Below are positions 1 through 11,463 of a stretch of DNA of 64,000 nucleotides, piece after piece. This stretch comes from Microbotryomycetes sp. JL201 (lineage: Eukaryota > Basidiomycota > Microbotryomycetes). Positions within the stretch are counted from its first letter, which is position 1; each line of letters begins with the position of its first letter. Below the pieces are notes generated by a model. The model saw only the letters and a list, made by a program, of their open reading frames with translations, searched no databases and was not told the origin of the DNA. The translations under genes and the position numbers were made by a program. The stretch lies in contig JAQYUZ010000060.1 of NCBI GenBank assembly GCA_033819885.1, forward strand, positions 1 through 64,000, written 5' to 3'.

Positions 1-666
1 GCGCGCCCGCCAAAGCCAAGTCAACTTGTGGCGGTCATCAAGACGCTGCTCGTCGTCTTGCTCAAGCTGTCGCGCGGCCCTGACGTTTTACACCGAGACA
101 TTTCAACGGGAAACGTGCTTCATTTCGAGGGTCATCTCGTGCTGTCCGACTACGACTGTGCGTGGACTGTCTCATTAAAGAGCAGCTCGGACGAGCGTCG
201 GCAGCGGACGGGCACGCTCGATACGATGGCAGTCGATGTTCTGCTCTCGTGCGTCCCCACCCTGCGCATGCCTAATTTTCGGCATGAATTGCGCCACGAC
301 ATCGAGAGTGCCTTGTACGTGTTTCTCAAGGTGCTGTGGTTCCATCTCCGACCCCAAATGTCAGAGCCAGAGCTCGACTTTTGGTCAACCTGGCTCCACT
401 TTGATGATCCGAACGTGGATGCGCGGGATATGTGCACAGCGCGAGAGACCTTGTGGGGCGGCAGAATCGGTGCAGTCCTGTGCGAGCACTTGACCAGAGC
501 CTCGCCTGAGCTCGGCCGTCTAATTGAGAAGCTGCTAGAACAACGTCTCAAGGTCACACCGTCGACATCCGAAGAGGACCTCGTTGAGAGAGTATGGTTT
601 TTGCTCGATCGTGCGGACCAGGTGGCACTTGATGTAGAGTTGAAAGACAAATGGGCCAAGCATTAA
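1..666 (+). CDS. FunK1-type fungal protein kinase, 3' part
   Basis: This is the C-terminal part of a FunK1-like kinase, a family expanded in basidiomycetes. The frame is open from the first base, so the gene begins upstream of the window and no start should be assigned here. The catalytic loop reads HRDISTGN. The metal-binding segment is LSDYDCAW where ordinary kinases have DFG, which is usual for FunK1. A following RTGT segment and a HDIESALYVF segment match the activation-loop and helix F regions of the family. The reading frame ends at a TAA after about 220 residues, with no intron visible in this part. FunK1 proteins are known as a family but their substrates are mostly unknown, so no pathway is proposed. 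The family call rests on the HRD loop and the overall pattern. Confidence 0.8.
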   Translation, partial: ARPPKPSQLVAVIKTLLVVLLKLSRGPDVLHRDISTGNVLHFEGHLVLSDYDCAWTVSLKSSSDERRQRTGTLDTMAVDVLLSCVPTLRMPNFRHELRHDIESALYVFLKVLWFHLRPQMSEPELDFWSTWLHFDDPNVDARDMCTARETLWGGRIGAVLCEHLTRASPELGRLIEKLLEQRLKVTPSTSEEDLVERVWFLLDRADQVALDVELKDKWAKH

Positions 667-1621
667 ACTGGTCTTGCTCTTGGTGCCTGTCTGTGTGCGC
701 TTCATTTGAAAATGATATACGTTCTCTTGCCCTTTCTGGTGGCCAAACGTCGTGTCCACTGTACAGGTTTTGGGCCCTCACATGATTTTCTTTCAGCCAA
801 TTTGCAAGCATTACGGGCAGGCCAGCAGCAGCCCTCGCCCCTAGTGCTTGAATGTGAGGCAGTTGCAGATCACCGACGCAACTGCTCCTCCGAATTGTGG
901 GCAGCCATTGACAAGTCACACTCGCTCTGTTGGTCAAGTATGCCTCGCTGCGTTGCTCACGCCAGCCGGGTGTGCCAACTCCACTGCGCAGTTGTCCTAC
1001 CGCTTGATCAGAGACGATACGCGCTTGTCACTCACCGCAATCCACTTTCCGCGCTGCTGCTCCTTTGCAATATATTGATCTGATCAAAGATCTGTTCGAT
1101 GCCCTTTCAGAGCTCAAGCATGCAGCCAGTGTGCTATATTGCGACATTCGCAGCTCAGATGAATGACGCAGCGACGGTCGCCTCGTCTTAGTTCAGTGAG
1201 ATAAACCGATCGTTTTTGAGCAAACTGTTAAACGACTTCGGTAGAAAAGACGCAGATGGTCAAGTGAGAACACGCGTCGACGAAGCGTTTCGAGACGCAA
1301 GAATGAGTTGCTGCTTGGAAGTAGGGAGAATAGATCAAGTTGTGCAAATATAGCGACCACCTGCTTGCTTGTTTCCGAGAACAAAGATGATAATGACAAC
1401 AATCACGAGCCAAAGAACAAAAAAAGGACCGAGATCCGAGCGCGCCGCGCATCGATCTGCGGCTTTGAGGGACTGCATCAAGCAGCAACATGGGTCACTA
1501 CGCTACTACAACGAGCAAAAAGTGCACGAGGGAGACCAAAGCTCTGAACCTCGAGGCTCTGACCAGGCAGAGCCGTCTCTTTCATCGGAAGCCCTCCGAT
1601 AATGTCGAGAAGGGGGATTGA
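667..1621. other. Intergenic interval
   Basis: About 950 bp separate the kinase stop from the convergent stop of the secreted-protein gene. Open frames here are short, lack a recognisable domain and do not join by good splice sites. I see no RNA gene. Confidence 0.5.
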
Positions 1622-2667
1622 CTACATGTGCCTCGCTTTCTGGGCGTGCAGCTTGATCATTCGGCGGACCTTGACAACGGCTGTAGGTCTGTTGGCCGCG
1701 AGAGGAGACGATGTCGGCTGTTCCGCGGTCTCTACGCCACCGTGTCTGACGAACGAGCTCGATCTTGGGTTGGGAACAGACGACGTAGCCGTCTCGAGCG
1801 CGGCTTGGTTGATATAGCCTCCAGATGGCCCCTCCACAAGAGTGATCGTCATTGTGATTGGCTCGAGAGGCGCGTCGACAGTTTTCTCAGACAGCAATGC
1901 GGAGTTTGCTGTCGAACCGGCCGCAAATTTGACTGGGCCAGCCAAGTCGTTTTGTTTGTCGGCAACCGCATTGACCTGGTTGACCGAACCAGTCGGAAGG
2001 GCGGCAGCTGCAGACGAAAGTCGAGCAGAGTCGTCGAGCGCGGCAACGGCCGACGCATAAACGCTGTGAAAAGGTAGCGACACTTAGCGCCACGCTCCCA
2101 CTTATATTAAACTGTGCTCACGCTTGTTGCAACTGAATGTCATCGACGACGACCTGGCGCTTGGCGACGACTTGCTCAGCCTGAGTTGGCTGCGCCACCG
2201 GCGCCGTCTTTGCTTCAGAGGACGGTTCGAGCCGCAAGGCTGCGGCTTGTCGGTTGCTCAGGAATTGAACACCGTCCAACTGGCGTTTTGCGACGACGGG
2301 TACGGCCAAAACGGGCTCGTTCGAAGCTCGACCAAGCAAGCTGCGCACGACACGAGTGAACGTTGATCCAGTATCAACGAGAGGTTGTCGCTTGACGAGC
2401 ATGACGTTTGATCGTGCTTGCATGTATGCCTCAGCGTCGTCGACAATGGCGCGCACACCGTGGTGAGCTGGCGTGTGCCGTCGCAATTTTCGGGTCCGGG
2501 CGCGGCGAGCGATCGTAGATGTCGATGCGCGGGTCGGCAAAGCTAGCAAAGGCCGAGATGGTCAGGCAAAAGTCCACGCACGCGTACCATAATTGCGACT
2601 CACCCGAAACGTCGGTGGCTAGAGTGGCGACGAGCGCGGCAACAGACATAAGAGTAGCAAAGTGCAT
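1622..2667 (-). CDS. Secreted protein with repeated Kex2 sites
   Basis: Three exons on the minus strand (2604-2667, 2122-2542, 1622-2063) join to 308 codons. The introns are 61 and 58 nt with GTGAGT and GTGAGC donors. The ATG opens a clear signal peptide of about 22 residues, starting MHFATLMSVAALVATLAT. The mature part is Ala/Val/Ser rich with basic patches. It carries three Lys-Arg-Gln motifs in similar settings (LVKRQPL, VAKRQLDG, VAKRQVVV). Kex2 cuts after Lys-Arg in the fungal Golgi, so the protein may be a precursor that releases several peptides beginning with Gln. The promoter on this strand has an AT-rich TATA-like stretch near 2750. No known domain is recognised. It could instead be a cell-wall protein trimmed by Kex2. 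The gene model is fairly secure; the peptide-precursor idea is inference. Confidence 0.75.
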
Positions 2668-3212
2668 TCTGATCGTTGTTGATTGTATCGAAAGAGGTGT
2701 TGTGGTGGTGTAGGAAGGCAGTCTGTGTCCAACAGTCGCAGCGCGCGTGTATAATAAAAGGAAGAGAGGCGCCAGGGCTCGAGGCCGACTCTTGGTGATC
2801 AGCGTGCCTTGCCATCTCTTTTGTCAAACCATTTGATATTTTACTGGAGCGACGGCAGGTCGTTCGAAGCAGCCGTCGTCCCTCGTCGAGCTGGATGGCG
2901 CTCGAGCTCGATCGGGCAAGGTGGCGCGCCGCCGCAACGACCCGCCCACTCGCCCGAGCGCCCGAATGGGCTACTCGCTCGGCGCGCGTGACAAACAAGA
3001 CGACGTCAGACAAGGACACGTCGTGAAAACGTCGTCACGCGTTGGCATGCCCTCGTCAAAAAGAGGACCGACACTGACATGCTACAGCTCGCGTGCGCAG
3101 CAACGTTCGTTGGTACACGCATGACAACAACAACTTCAAGGCCCACGTTTTACTGCTAATGCTACACGAATAGCTACACTTCAAAGACGGCCGTGCGTGC
3201 TGAGGCTACAGG
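2668..3212. other. Intergenic interval, promoter of the secreted protein
   Basis: The interval holds the minus-strand promoter of the secreted-protein gene, including an AT-rich TATA-like element near 2750, and the 3' flank of the RhoGAP gene. No further gene is supported. Confidence 0.4.
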
Positions 3213-5312
3213 TTAAAGAGACTGCGGGAACACTTCGTCGTGTCTGCACGTCGAGTTAGCTCGGTTTCAGCGCGACAATCGAATACTGTCAGGCTCACCT
3301 TTCTATCATTGTACTGAGCATGCCCGCCAATGTATTCTGCGTCGCCTTGCCTGTGGCGCCGCGACTTGGCACTCGGCACGACTCGAGCGCTTTAATGCTC
3401 GTGCCAGCACGTTGGCCCAACAAGCTTGGCATGATACAAATGGCCAGGTTCGAGCTGTCCATGAGCGTCTCTTGCTTGTGCTCTGCAATTTCTTGCAACA
3501 CGCTCGTCATCTGACGCAGGAGCGTTCGTTCTTTCGATCCAAGCAAAGGGACGATTGTCTCGCGAATTGCTTGTGACGCGGCGGCTCCTGAGCTCGGCAG
3601 AGGACAAGATTGCACCGGTTGAATGATGGTATCCGTGAACACGGCGTCCGGCAGGGCACCAACAAAGGCGCGCAGCAGAGACGCGGCGATGAACGGGCCG
3701 TCGTCAATGTCGTCGAGATGGACCGGTTGTTCTGTGCGTCCGGTTTTCAGTGACGGGCGATGAGCGCTTGCCTTCGACTTACCTCGTTCGTACAATCCTT
3801 GAAAGATGCACACCTTTTTCGCGCTCGGTGGCCTCCGAAAGATGCCCGAGCAGTGCACGCCTGCAGTGCAGAATCAGACATTGAGGTTTTAGGCACGCGC
3901 TTGAGAGACTTGCCTTGCTCGCGAAGTACTCTCAAACAATCCTTGACGACGCGTGGTAAACTTTCGGGCTCGTCCGAAATCATGAGCTGATCGTTTCACG
4001 CAGTCAGCGGTTCCGAACATGTCGGCGATGATCACATCTGCTTGTCAGCGCGTACCTCCTCCAGTGACGCGCCAAACAGCTTGCGCTGCTTCCATGATTT
4101 CGGCAAGGATATTGTCTTCTCTATGTCGTAGTCGGCACTGTTTGAACTTCGTGTAAGCTCGGTACGAGACACTCAATGGACGAGACTTGCATGTAGCAAT
4201 CGAGCGGCAGATCGAGTCTGTCATGTGCGGCCGAAAAGTATTAGCTGTGAGTACGATCGGGGCGGGCGCTGTCGACTGACGATTTGAACTGCTCTTGACC
4301 AAGCTCTTCGGCCGCGCACGACAAGTTGTCATACTGTCGTATTTTGCTGGCCGATTTGGCAGAGACGAGCGTTGCCACGACAAAGGTCAAAGTCGCCTGC
4401 GAGGACGACCTCAAAAGTCAGTAGACGTTATCGAGCGCTCGCTGTCCAACGCACGCTCAGCCACCATCCTCCACCGACGATGGTGATTTTACCGACATTT
4501 TTGTGCGATGGTCTGCTCGTCGACCAGTACAAAGACACAATTTGTGACCATGACGGCGGATTGGGATTCGGATTGAGAACGGCGAGCTGAACAGGTACGG
4601 ATTCAGCAGAGCTCCTTTTTGCTCTTGTCACGAGCCGTCTTACAACGTTGTACACTCCATTGACGGCAGTGGCTTCAATATGCTCTCGTAGAGCATTTGC
4701 GAGCTTACCGTGCGAGACGGTGCCATGGTCAGGCACATTTGCCGCGACAAAGACGAGCAGTGGCGGCATGTTTTCGTCTACGAGTGGCGGGCGCGGAGCC
4801 TGTGTGTGTGCGTCGCAGTCAGCGAGCTGAATAGCTCTGAGAAGCATCCGTCTGACCGTGTACAGAATGCGCCGGGCGATCTCGAACACCCTTGCGTCAT
4901 CGCTCACGTGACTCGACTGCGTGTGCGCTTCGGTGACCGTGTCGCCGAATTTGCGCTCTGTTGTAGGCTCTCGGTTGTCGCTGGCTTCGGCGTTGACATC
5001 TGTTCGCGTCCAAGCGGTAGGGATCGCCAGACGAGGCTGGCTCTGTGGCGCCTCGGCCGATGACCTGGCGTAGCCGAACGTCGACCACAGCGAGTCGTAC
5101 CAGGCACTTGGACGGTCAGTGGCTGTAGCGCGCAAGAGTGCCTGTGCCGCGGGCGAGGCTTGCTGATCGAGCGCGTCTGGCGGTGTTGCGGACGAGGACG
5201 AGACGCTCAGCCGGCGCAGCACTTGGGCCGCATACGATGGTACAGCTCCATCTTGCATGGCGTCGAGCGACTGCCTGACCCGCTCAGCCGTTTCATCCGT
5301 CGCGGCTGCCAT
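3213..5312 (-). CDS. CRAL-TRIO and RhoGAP domain protein (ARHGAP1/Ecm25 type)
   Basis: The protein should switch off Rho-family GTPases. The first exon (4455-5312) holds a low-complexity N terminus and the first half of a CRAL-TRIO domain. Exon 2 (from 4396) continues it, with SAKSASKIRQY matching the lipid-pocket end. The RhoGAP domain follows: KLFGASLEE, then SLPRVVKDCLRVLREQG, then CSGIFRR with the catalytic arginine finger, then AASLLRAFVGALPDAV. The last coding exon, 3213-3243, ends ERHDEVFPQSL. Well-supported exons are 3914-3986, 3783-3860, 3299-3731 and 3213-3243. The intron at 3861-3913 is GC-AG. One or two junctions between 4056 and 4396 are not settled. The order CRAL-TRIO then RhoGAP is that of human ARHGAP1 and yeast Ecm25. 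A membrane-linked role in polarity is inferred from those relatives. The gene shares its promoter with POP5. Confidence 0.85.
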
Positions 5313-5446
5313 CTCGAGGCGCCGGGCCGATCAAATGCCAAGCGGCGATCGCTCGCATTTTTGTCGTGATATCTCGTACACCACCCCGTCCAGCCGTCCC
5401 TGACTTTCTATCAGGGCCTTTTTGGGCGTGGAACTGCTTGGCTCGT
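5313..5446. promoter_or_regulatory. Bidirectional promoter between RhoGAP and POP5
   Basis: Only 134 bp separate the two divergent ATG codons, so both promoters and both 5' leaders must lie here. I see no clear TATA box. The assignment follows from the gene layout. Confidence 0.55.
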
Positions 5447-6156
5447 ATGGTCCGGTTCAAGCACCGATATCTGCTCGTCGAGCTATTGTTCCCGGGCGTC
5501 ATCGAGTACGAGCACGATATTGAACTGGCGAGGCGAGGGCAGCAGCACGATGCAACACTCGTGAGCAACGACAACCCATCCGTCTCTGCCGCCACACCAC
5601 CCGACGGCGTTGGCTTTTTGAACGAGAGCGCGCTCATGCAGACCCTGCGCGACAGTCTCGCAGCAAACTTTGGCGACATTGGCGCAGGAGAAGTCGGCGG
5701 CACATTCAGCAGTCAGTCCGCCCGCCGTCTCGTCTGCTTCGACTGCGAAAGCGATTGTGGAAAGAGGCCCGAGCTCACTCTTCTGACTGTGCACTCGTTC
5801 TCAGTCAAATACTTTTCACAGCAAACGCATACGGCAATCATTCGTGTCTCGAGGCAACACTTTCGAACGTTGTGGGCGGCTTTGACGCTTCTCAGGGCAT
5901 TGCATGGCCAGCCCGTCATTGCACGCGTCGTGCACGTTGGAGGTCAGTCGCGCCACGCCAAGCTTCAACCGTGATCCTTCTCACTCTTTCCTGGGCCAAA
6001 CATACAGGCACAATCAGAAAGACTCAACACGCCGCCATCGCACTCGACCGACAAAAGATTCTCAAGCACGCCGCGCGCACGAGAATGACAGACAAGCAAA
6101 TTATCGAAACGAGATTACTGGAGAGTGAGAAAGGATTGCAAGCTGTCGATGCTTGA
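5447..6156 (+). CDS. POP5: RNase P/MRP protein subunit POP5
   Basis: POP5 is a core protein of RNase P (tRNA 5' end maturation) and RNase MRP (rRNA processing). The exons 5447-5711, 5805-5942 and 6008-6156 give 183 residues. I chose the internal ATG at 5447 because the protein then starts MVRFKHRYLLVELLFP, the family signature. An insertion of about 40 acidic and polar residues follows the first strand. The conserved FGDIGAG segment precedes the first junction, and the second junction rebuilds HVGGTIR, the best conserved POP5 motif. Both introns have GTCAGT donors. The C terminus ends in a basic then acidic helix as in other POP5 proteins. The next gene, on the other strand, encodes a Pol III subunit that makes the RNAs POP5 acts on. 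I am confident of the identity. Confidence 0.95.
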
Positions 6157-6323
6157 TCATGCGACGCCCTTCCCTTCCGTGTTGTAATAGTTTGCGCAGA
6201 CGGTTGTTGTCATTTATTTTCGCTCACGTCCCCATAAAAGACAGAAAGACAAACCAAGGGAATGTGACAACACAGGACAAGCGAACGGGCAGCAACCAAA
6301 CAGACTCCGGGGGTTCAGACACA

Positions 6324-6892
6324 TTAGTTTTCGCGCCACTGGTAAGCGCATTTGGCGTTGCAACACCTGCGACGAGTCGATCAGTCCGGCTTCATTAGAA
6401 CGTCAAGAAATCCCGAAAGGCTGACCTGTAGAACGTCGTCATGGGTTCATCGGCGGACCTGATTTGCAACTGCATAAAGAACGCCCTGTCGTGGCCACAC
6501 TTTTTGCAGTCGGCTAAAAGGACGGGAATCAGTTGCGATCGACACGCTCGCGCCTCGGGCAGACTGACCAGGTGTACTATCTACATTCTTCCAACTGTCT
6601 TCACCGCCGAGCACGTCGTCTGGTACTTTGCGTTCCAAGTGAATCCGTTCAATGTACTGCGTCCCCCCGTTCATCCACTCGTCAGCGATCCAGACCTCTG
6701 TGAAATAGCCAGGTCGAGACCAACATTCGACCTGATAGGGTACTTGTAAGGGCAAGCATTGCACACGAATGCTTGTTCGGCGCCGTCGCCGCGAGCAACG
6801 AGCAGCTCGGCGCAGTACGGGCAGCTGACGGGCAGCAACGCGGTGAGCGAGCTATTCAAACCCTCGCAACCGAGTAGTGCTCACAAAATCAT
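6324..6892 (-). CDS. RPC11: RNA polymerase III subunit C11 (TFIIS-like zinc ribbon)
   Basis: C11 gives Pol III its RNA-cleavage activity and helps termination and reinitiation. Five exons (6885-6892, 6725-6824, 6569-6656, 6426-6513, 6324-6366) give 108 residues, the length of the human protein. The first coding exon is only 8 nt, ATGATTTT, and splicing creates MIFCPYC, matching the usual N terminus. The N-terminal zinc ribbon has CPYC and CNACPY. The linker carries DDVLGGEDSWKNVD. The C-terminal ribbon has DCKKCGHDRAFF, then the invariant QIRSADEPMTTFYR with the acidic hairpin, then CCNAKCAYQW. All junctions restore conserved motifs. The gene converges on POP5 with 167 bp between the stops. 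Confidence 0.96.
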
Positions 6893-7202
6893 ACTGCGCG
6901 TCCGCGCCCGTGCGCGAGACAGAGAGAACGCGCTCGAGCCTGTGCGATTTTGGGCGAACAAATTGTTTCAAAAACCGGATCAAGTGTCTGTGTATCTACC
7001 GACAAGCAAACCCAAAGTATTATATTGTGTAAAAAAAAAAAAAGAGGAAACAGAAAAAGCTTTGCTCTATCGTGTCGCCCGTGTGTCCTTGTCGCGACTG
7101 CAAAAGGCTTTTGAACCGTTTCCAGTGTGTGTTCTTCTGTCGAGTAAACCCGGAGAACCACAATGCTGACGAAAGTTTATCTCACCTGTGTGCCGTCACT
7201 GA
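6893..7202. other. Intergenic interval with an A13 tract
   Basis: This holds the RPC11 promoter. An uninterrupted run of 13 A at 7031-7043 is followed by GAGGAAA. Such tracts exclude nucleosomes in fungal promoters. No other gene is supported. Confidence 0.4.
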
Positions 7203-10200
7203 TCACCAGCCCTCTTCATCGACGACTCGGCCATAAGACGAGTCGGCAGTGTCGTCCCAACTCAGCCACTCTCCATACATATTGGGCGACTCTCCTCGAA
7301 CAAAGCTTTCAAACGTACGCTTGAGCACGGCACTCCAACTCAGGTCGCGCTGATCATCGTCGACCGTTTCGTTCGACCAGTCGAGCGAATCGAAATCGCG
7401 CTCGTCATCGCCCCATTTGTGTCCGTTGTCATCAACACCACCAGCACTGTAGCCTTTGCCTGTAGGACCGACCATCTGTTGACCGGGAAGGGCGCCCATC
7501 GCAGTCGCGCCAGGTCGCTCGTTCGGTTTTGTCGGTGATGGACCCGTCGTCGCAGATGGCATCGCCGCACTCCGCAAAGAAGCAGGCATCTCTGCCAACT
7601 TGGCAGCCAACAACCTGCCCCGGGCCAACCTCTCGTTCGACTTGAACCTCGGACCGAGGTCAGGAAAGTTGCGAGACGCGTCAAACGGCATCCACCATCC
7701 GTTATGATAGTGGTACGAGAATGAGCCTTGGAAGAAACCTTCGAAACCGACGGCAGACGGCGCGGCAGCAATCTCTTTCGGCGTCTCGAAAAAGTCTTCA
7801 AACCTGTCGAGACGTTGTACGTCAGCTGGATCGATCACACCAGCACCTTTGCTCAATCCTACCTTTTCAAAAAGGGGAACGGCGGACGGTCTCGTTGATA
7901 GTACTCGCTGCAGGCAAACGTTTCGTCAATTTCGATTCGTGCCTAAACACGGCTCTCAAGACTCGCGTGTTCAGCCAGGCAGGATCAAACAAGGCGTCCG
8001 GCAAGCGCAACAACAACCCCTCCAATTTGGCGTCCTTTGTGTATCTCGAAATGGTCATCGGATGAAAGTCAAGTCCATTGGCGACGGCCGTCCTGAACAA
8101 AAAGTTGCCAATGGCCGAACCGCGTTGCATCTTGAGCACGGCAGTGTTGTATTTTTCAAGTCGAGACCACCTGTACGCAAACGAACCGTGCCAGTTGAAC
8201 AGTTCTTCCCAGTCGCGAAGCAAGAGTGTGTCGGCGTCAAGGTACACCCCACCAAACCGGTGCGTCAACACGAACCGAGCCATGTCGGACAAGACGACCG
8301 TCAGACGGTCGTACTTGGTCGACGTTGACCCCACGCGCTCGAACAACTCGTCGCGAGCCTTGGTTGGTAACGGCGCTGCGATGCCCGTCGCGTTCGCCGC
8401 AGAGGGCGCGTCGTCCTGATTGTCGCGAGCGCTCGACAAGGCAGCTTCGGCAGAATCGGTCGCGAGACCGGCGTCGCGCTCTTGTTGCTCAGCTTTTGCA
8501 ATCTTGTCGTCACTGTCGGACCCGCGTTTGCCGAGCTGCTCGTCGTCTTGGGCGTGCAAATCTTGCTTGCCCTGAGGTCAAACGGTCGTCAGTCATCTCG
8601 AGTCTTGCAATGTGCGCCTGTGTATACGACTCACCCCGTACTTGACGCCACCCGAGTTGAACAACGCCATGTCTCTCCAACCAGCCATCTCACTGACACC
8701 GTCAAGTTGCTCAGTCGTGTTCCACAGACGAAACTTGATCACGTCCTCGAACCGCTTGTGCAACAGAGGAGCGCTCCAAGGATTGGCAAACAAGTCCCGC
8801 CGCATCTTTGTCACGGCGTGCTTATCTGGCAAGCTTGAAGCCGGTCCGGGGTTGATCCAAATCCACAACTGAGGTCGGCAGACGTCTTTTGGCGCAGGCG
8901 CGCCGATCGGTCGAGACAGACGCAAATTCTGCGTGTATAGGAACGAGAGAGCGGCGGCGTACGGCTTGTCCGTGAAAGGGCCAGCCCAAAAAATGTGAAA
9001 CAAATGTGGGTAATCGGGATCGCATGCAGGGTCCGCCGTCGGGTGGGACGGGTGTGGCGAGGTCGACAAGGATGATGACAGTGTCAATTGTTGACGACTT
9101 GCGAGCAGTGACGCAAAGTTTGGCGCCGACGAGTTGCGTAACAAAGTCGTCATATCTCGACGATGTGCTTCGAGTACGTCGCGTGTGCGAGCTCCGGTCG
9201 AGCCGCCGCCAGCGCCGTTAGTCACGTACGTCATTTTCCACGAGTCCGCTATGCCGCGCCTCAGCGGCGTCGTCGACAGACCGGCGTTGGCTCGCAAAAC
9301 CTCGAGACAGTCGCGCACGTAGCGGTCCGTCGCAAAGTCGCAGTGCTCCATCACGCCGTCAAGATCGATCGCCACGCCAAGTCGAGGCCGAGACGGGTAC
9401 CTGACATCTATTCCGTGCGAACCACGTGGGCGCGGCACGTCCAGGTACGTTCGTGCCGGGCCTACGGGCACTATCTCTGTTGGTGGCGAGTCTATGACGC
9501 CGCTGCGCGCCTTGCCGCTACCAGCCTGATCTCTGAGCCGCCTCTGTACTTCTGCCTGAACCTCTCGTTCTCTCTTTTCGTCTTCGTCTGACCGCTTTGG
9601 CATCCCTGGGTTTTCGATCTGTCGCGTGCGCGCGTCAAAACCGAGTTGGATATCAATTGGCCGCCTTGACGGGTACTGCCCGCTCGCAATCTCCCATCGC
9701 CATATCCTCTCGACCTCTTCGGGCGCGAACACCAATGTCGACGGCTCGGACCACGGCATCTGAGTTTTGCGCGTGAGGCGTCTGACGACAGGCTTGACAA
9801 CACGCACGGACGTCGAGATGGCGAGAAAAATGACAATGATTGTTCCGACGAGTGCGATCAAGATGCGCACGGGCGAGCTCGAGGGAGACAGCGCATTCGA
9901 CGTTGACGACGGCGGGTTGTGCGAGTCGCGGCGTTTCGAGAGATTCCGAGGCCGACCCATACCCGGTAAGGAACGAGAAGGGTGCAAAAACGCAAGCACC
10001 GGGATCACAATCTCTCGCGACGTCACGGCCGAGCGTTGGCGTTGAGAACCGACCTTGATCCGCATTGGTGCAAAGCAATTTGCGATCCGCCTGCGCAAGC
10101 CCGTCCCGCCGTCTGTTTCTGATGTCGCTCCATGACGCGCTTGATTGTTCGAGTAAGACAGTGCAATCTTTTCGGCAATTGCGCCGCCAGATGGCGGGCT

Positions 10201-10296
10201 CGATTGGTGGTGACCGTATCGCAGCGGAGTTGACGAGCCCGACACGGGCGGCGTGTAAGTCGGCAGCGGCGACTGCTTCGAGCCAATGAACGGCAT
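7203..10296 (-). CDS. Type II membrane glycosyltransferase with DXD motif
   Basis: The protein looks like a Golgi glycosyltransferase of the sugar-binding DXD (Och1/GT32-like) class. My model uses exons 8635-10296, 7963-8571, 7863-7903 and 7203-7803 and gives 970 residues. A long Ser/Pro-rich cytosolic N terminus precedes one transmembrane span near residues 145-167 (RILIALVGTIIVIFLAIS). The lumenal part has HLFHIFWAGPF, which opens the catalytic fold, then LTHRFGGVYLDADTLLL with the DXD metal and nucleotide-sugar site. A later region has GFEGFFQGSFSYHYHNGWW. The lumenal domain carries large low-complexity insertions rich in charged residues. The two short introns around 7863-7962 are the least certain part of the model. 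The donor sugar and acceptor cannot be told from the sequence. Confidence 0.8.
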
Positions 10297-11463
10297 GGCC
10301 AGAGTCGACTACAGTCCAAGTCGACTCGTCGCGATGTCCTGCGGGCCACGCCAGTCGACCGAATAGCAAATGCTGCAGCAGGACGGTCGCGGCATCAGTC
10401 TGATGTAATGAACAATACTTTGTTGCTTCTGAATAGGTCGGCGTTTCACAGGCGCTCCTGCGCGAGGCCTGAGCGCTCGCTTAAGCACGGCAGCGGGCGT
10501 CACACGCTCGCTTGCACAGTTGCCAGAGCCGACGGAGCAGTAAGGCTCGTGTCACAGTCTCGACTCGCGTACGTGTGCGCCCGTAGCCTGGCTTCGACGT
10601 CTGGGTCTATTTTTAAGCCCTGCCTGGTGCGATGCAACATTGACAACCCAGCGGAGCCAGCGAGCACAAGGCCGGCGTCCCTCGACAATGTCGCATACAG
10701 AATACCTCTGCGCTTGACGGGCTGCCCTTGGCTTGCGCTCATGCTGCTGCGTCGGTCTCGCACAGCCATCTTCGTCGGCGTCATTCATTGCACTCGTGCG
10801 CTCGCCCGAGCCGTGTCTGACAAGCAAAGTCAGGACTTGCAACTCACCACTCGCTCAAGTTGAGCACCGCCAGGCAGCCGGCGAAAGGCTCTTGAGCCTC
10901 GACGCAAGCGAGGGCGGCGACACGAGAACCAGTCGGCTCGCGACGTCAGGCACCCTTGAAATCTTGACAAGAGAAACTATCAGTCGAGTTGAGCGGGTAA
11001 GCGGGCGCGTGGGCGAGCGCAAGCACGAATACAGTGATCGGTGCGACTCGCTGCGCGCAAGAAACGCATTTTCACGAAAATTAACATTCCCGAATACACT
11101 ATCACTGTGAAGCGCTGTAAAGTGCTGTCTATCAGCCCGCGCCTGCACAGCTCAGCTGAAAGATCAGCCCAAGGAACGAAAATTCTGTCAGATCCTTCTG
11201 CGATGGTGATCGCAAACTGTTCCCGTCGAGACATGCCGACCGTTTCACCTCCTGCCCACTCGTTTCAGAAACGGAAGCAATGCATGATGGTTCAACGATG
11301 CGTGATGATGCGTTGCAAGACTTCAGAATCGCACGCACAATACGAACAAAAAAATTGCGAGCACGTGTGCGTCAAGACTGAAGAAAAAAAGAGAAAATAA
11401 CCAGTGCAGTGTAGAGAAATCGCAACAATAATCAATGAGAATGAATGAAGATGATACTTGAAA
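10297..11463. other. Intergenic interval with weak ORFs
   Basis: About 1.17 kb lie between the glycosyltransferase start and the cyclin stop. A minus-strand ATG frame of 94 codons at 10500-10784 has a weak hydrophobic stretch but no family resemblance and no convincing partner exon. I do not call it a gene. Confidence 0.4.

Noticed and set aside
5483-5794. Long antisense frames opposite POP5 and many other genes
   Set aside because: They mirror the codon pattern of verified genes on the other strand and lack any family motif.
10500-10784. A 94-codon minus-strand ATG frame
   Set aside because: No recognisable family, weak hydrophobic stretch, no splice partners; it lies in the promoter zone of the glycosyltransferase.
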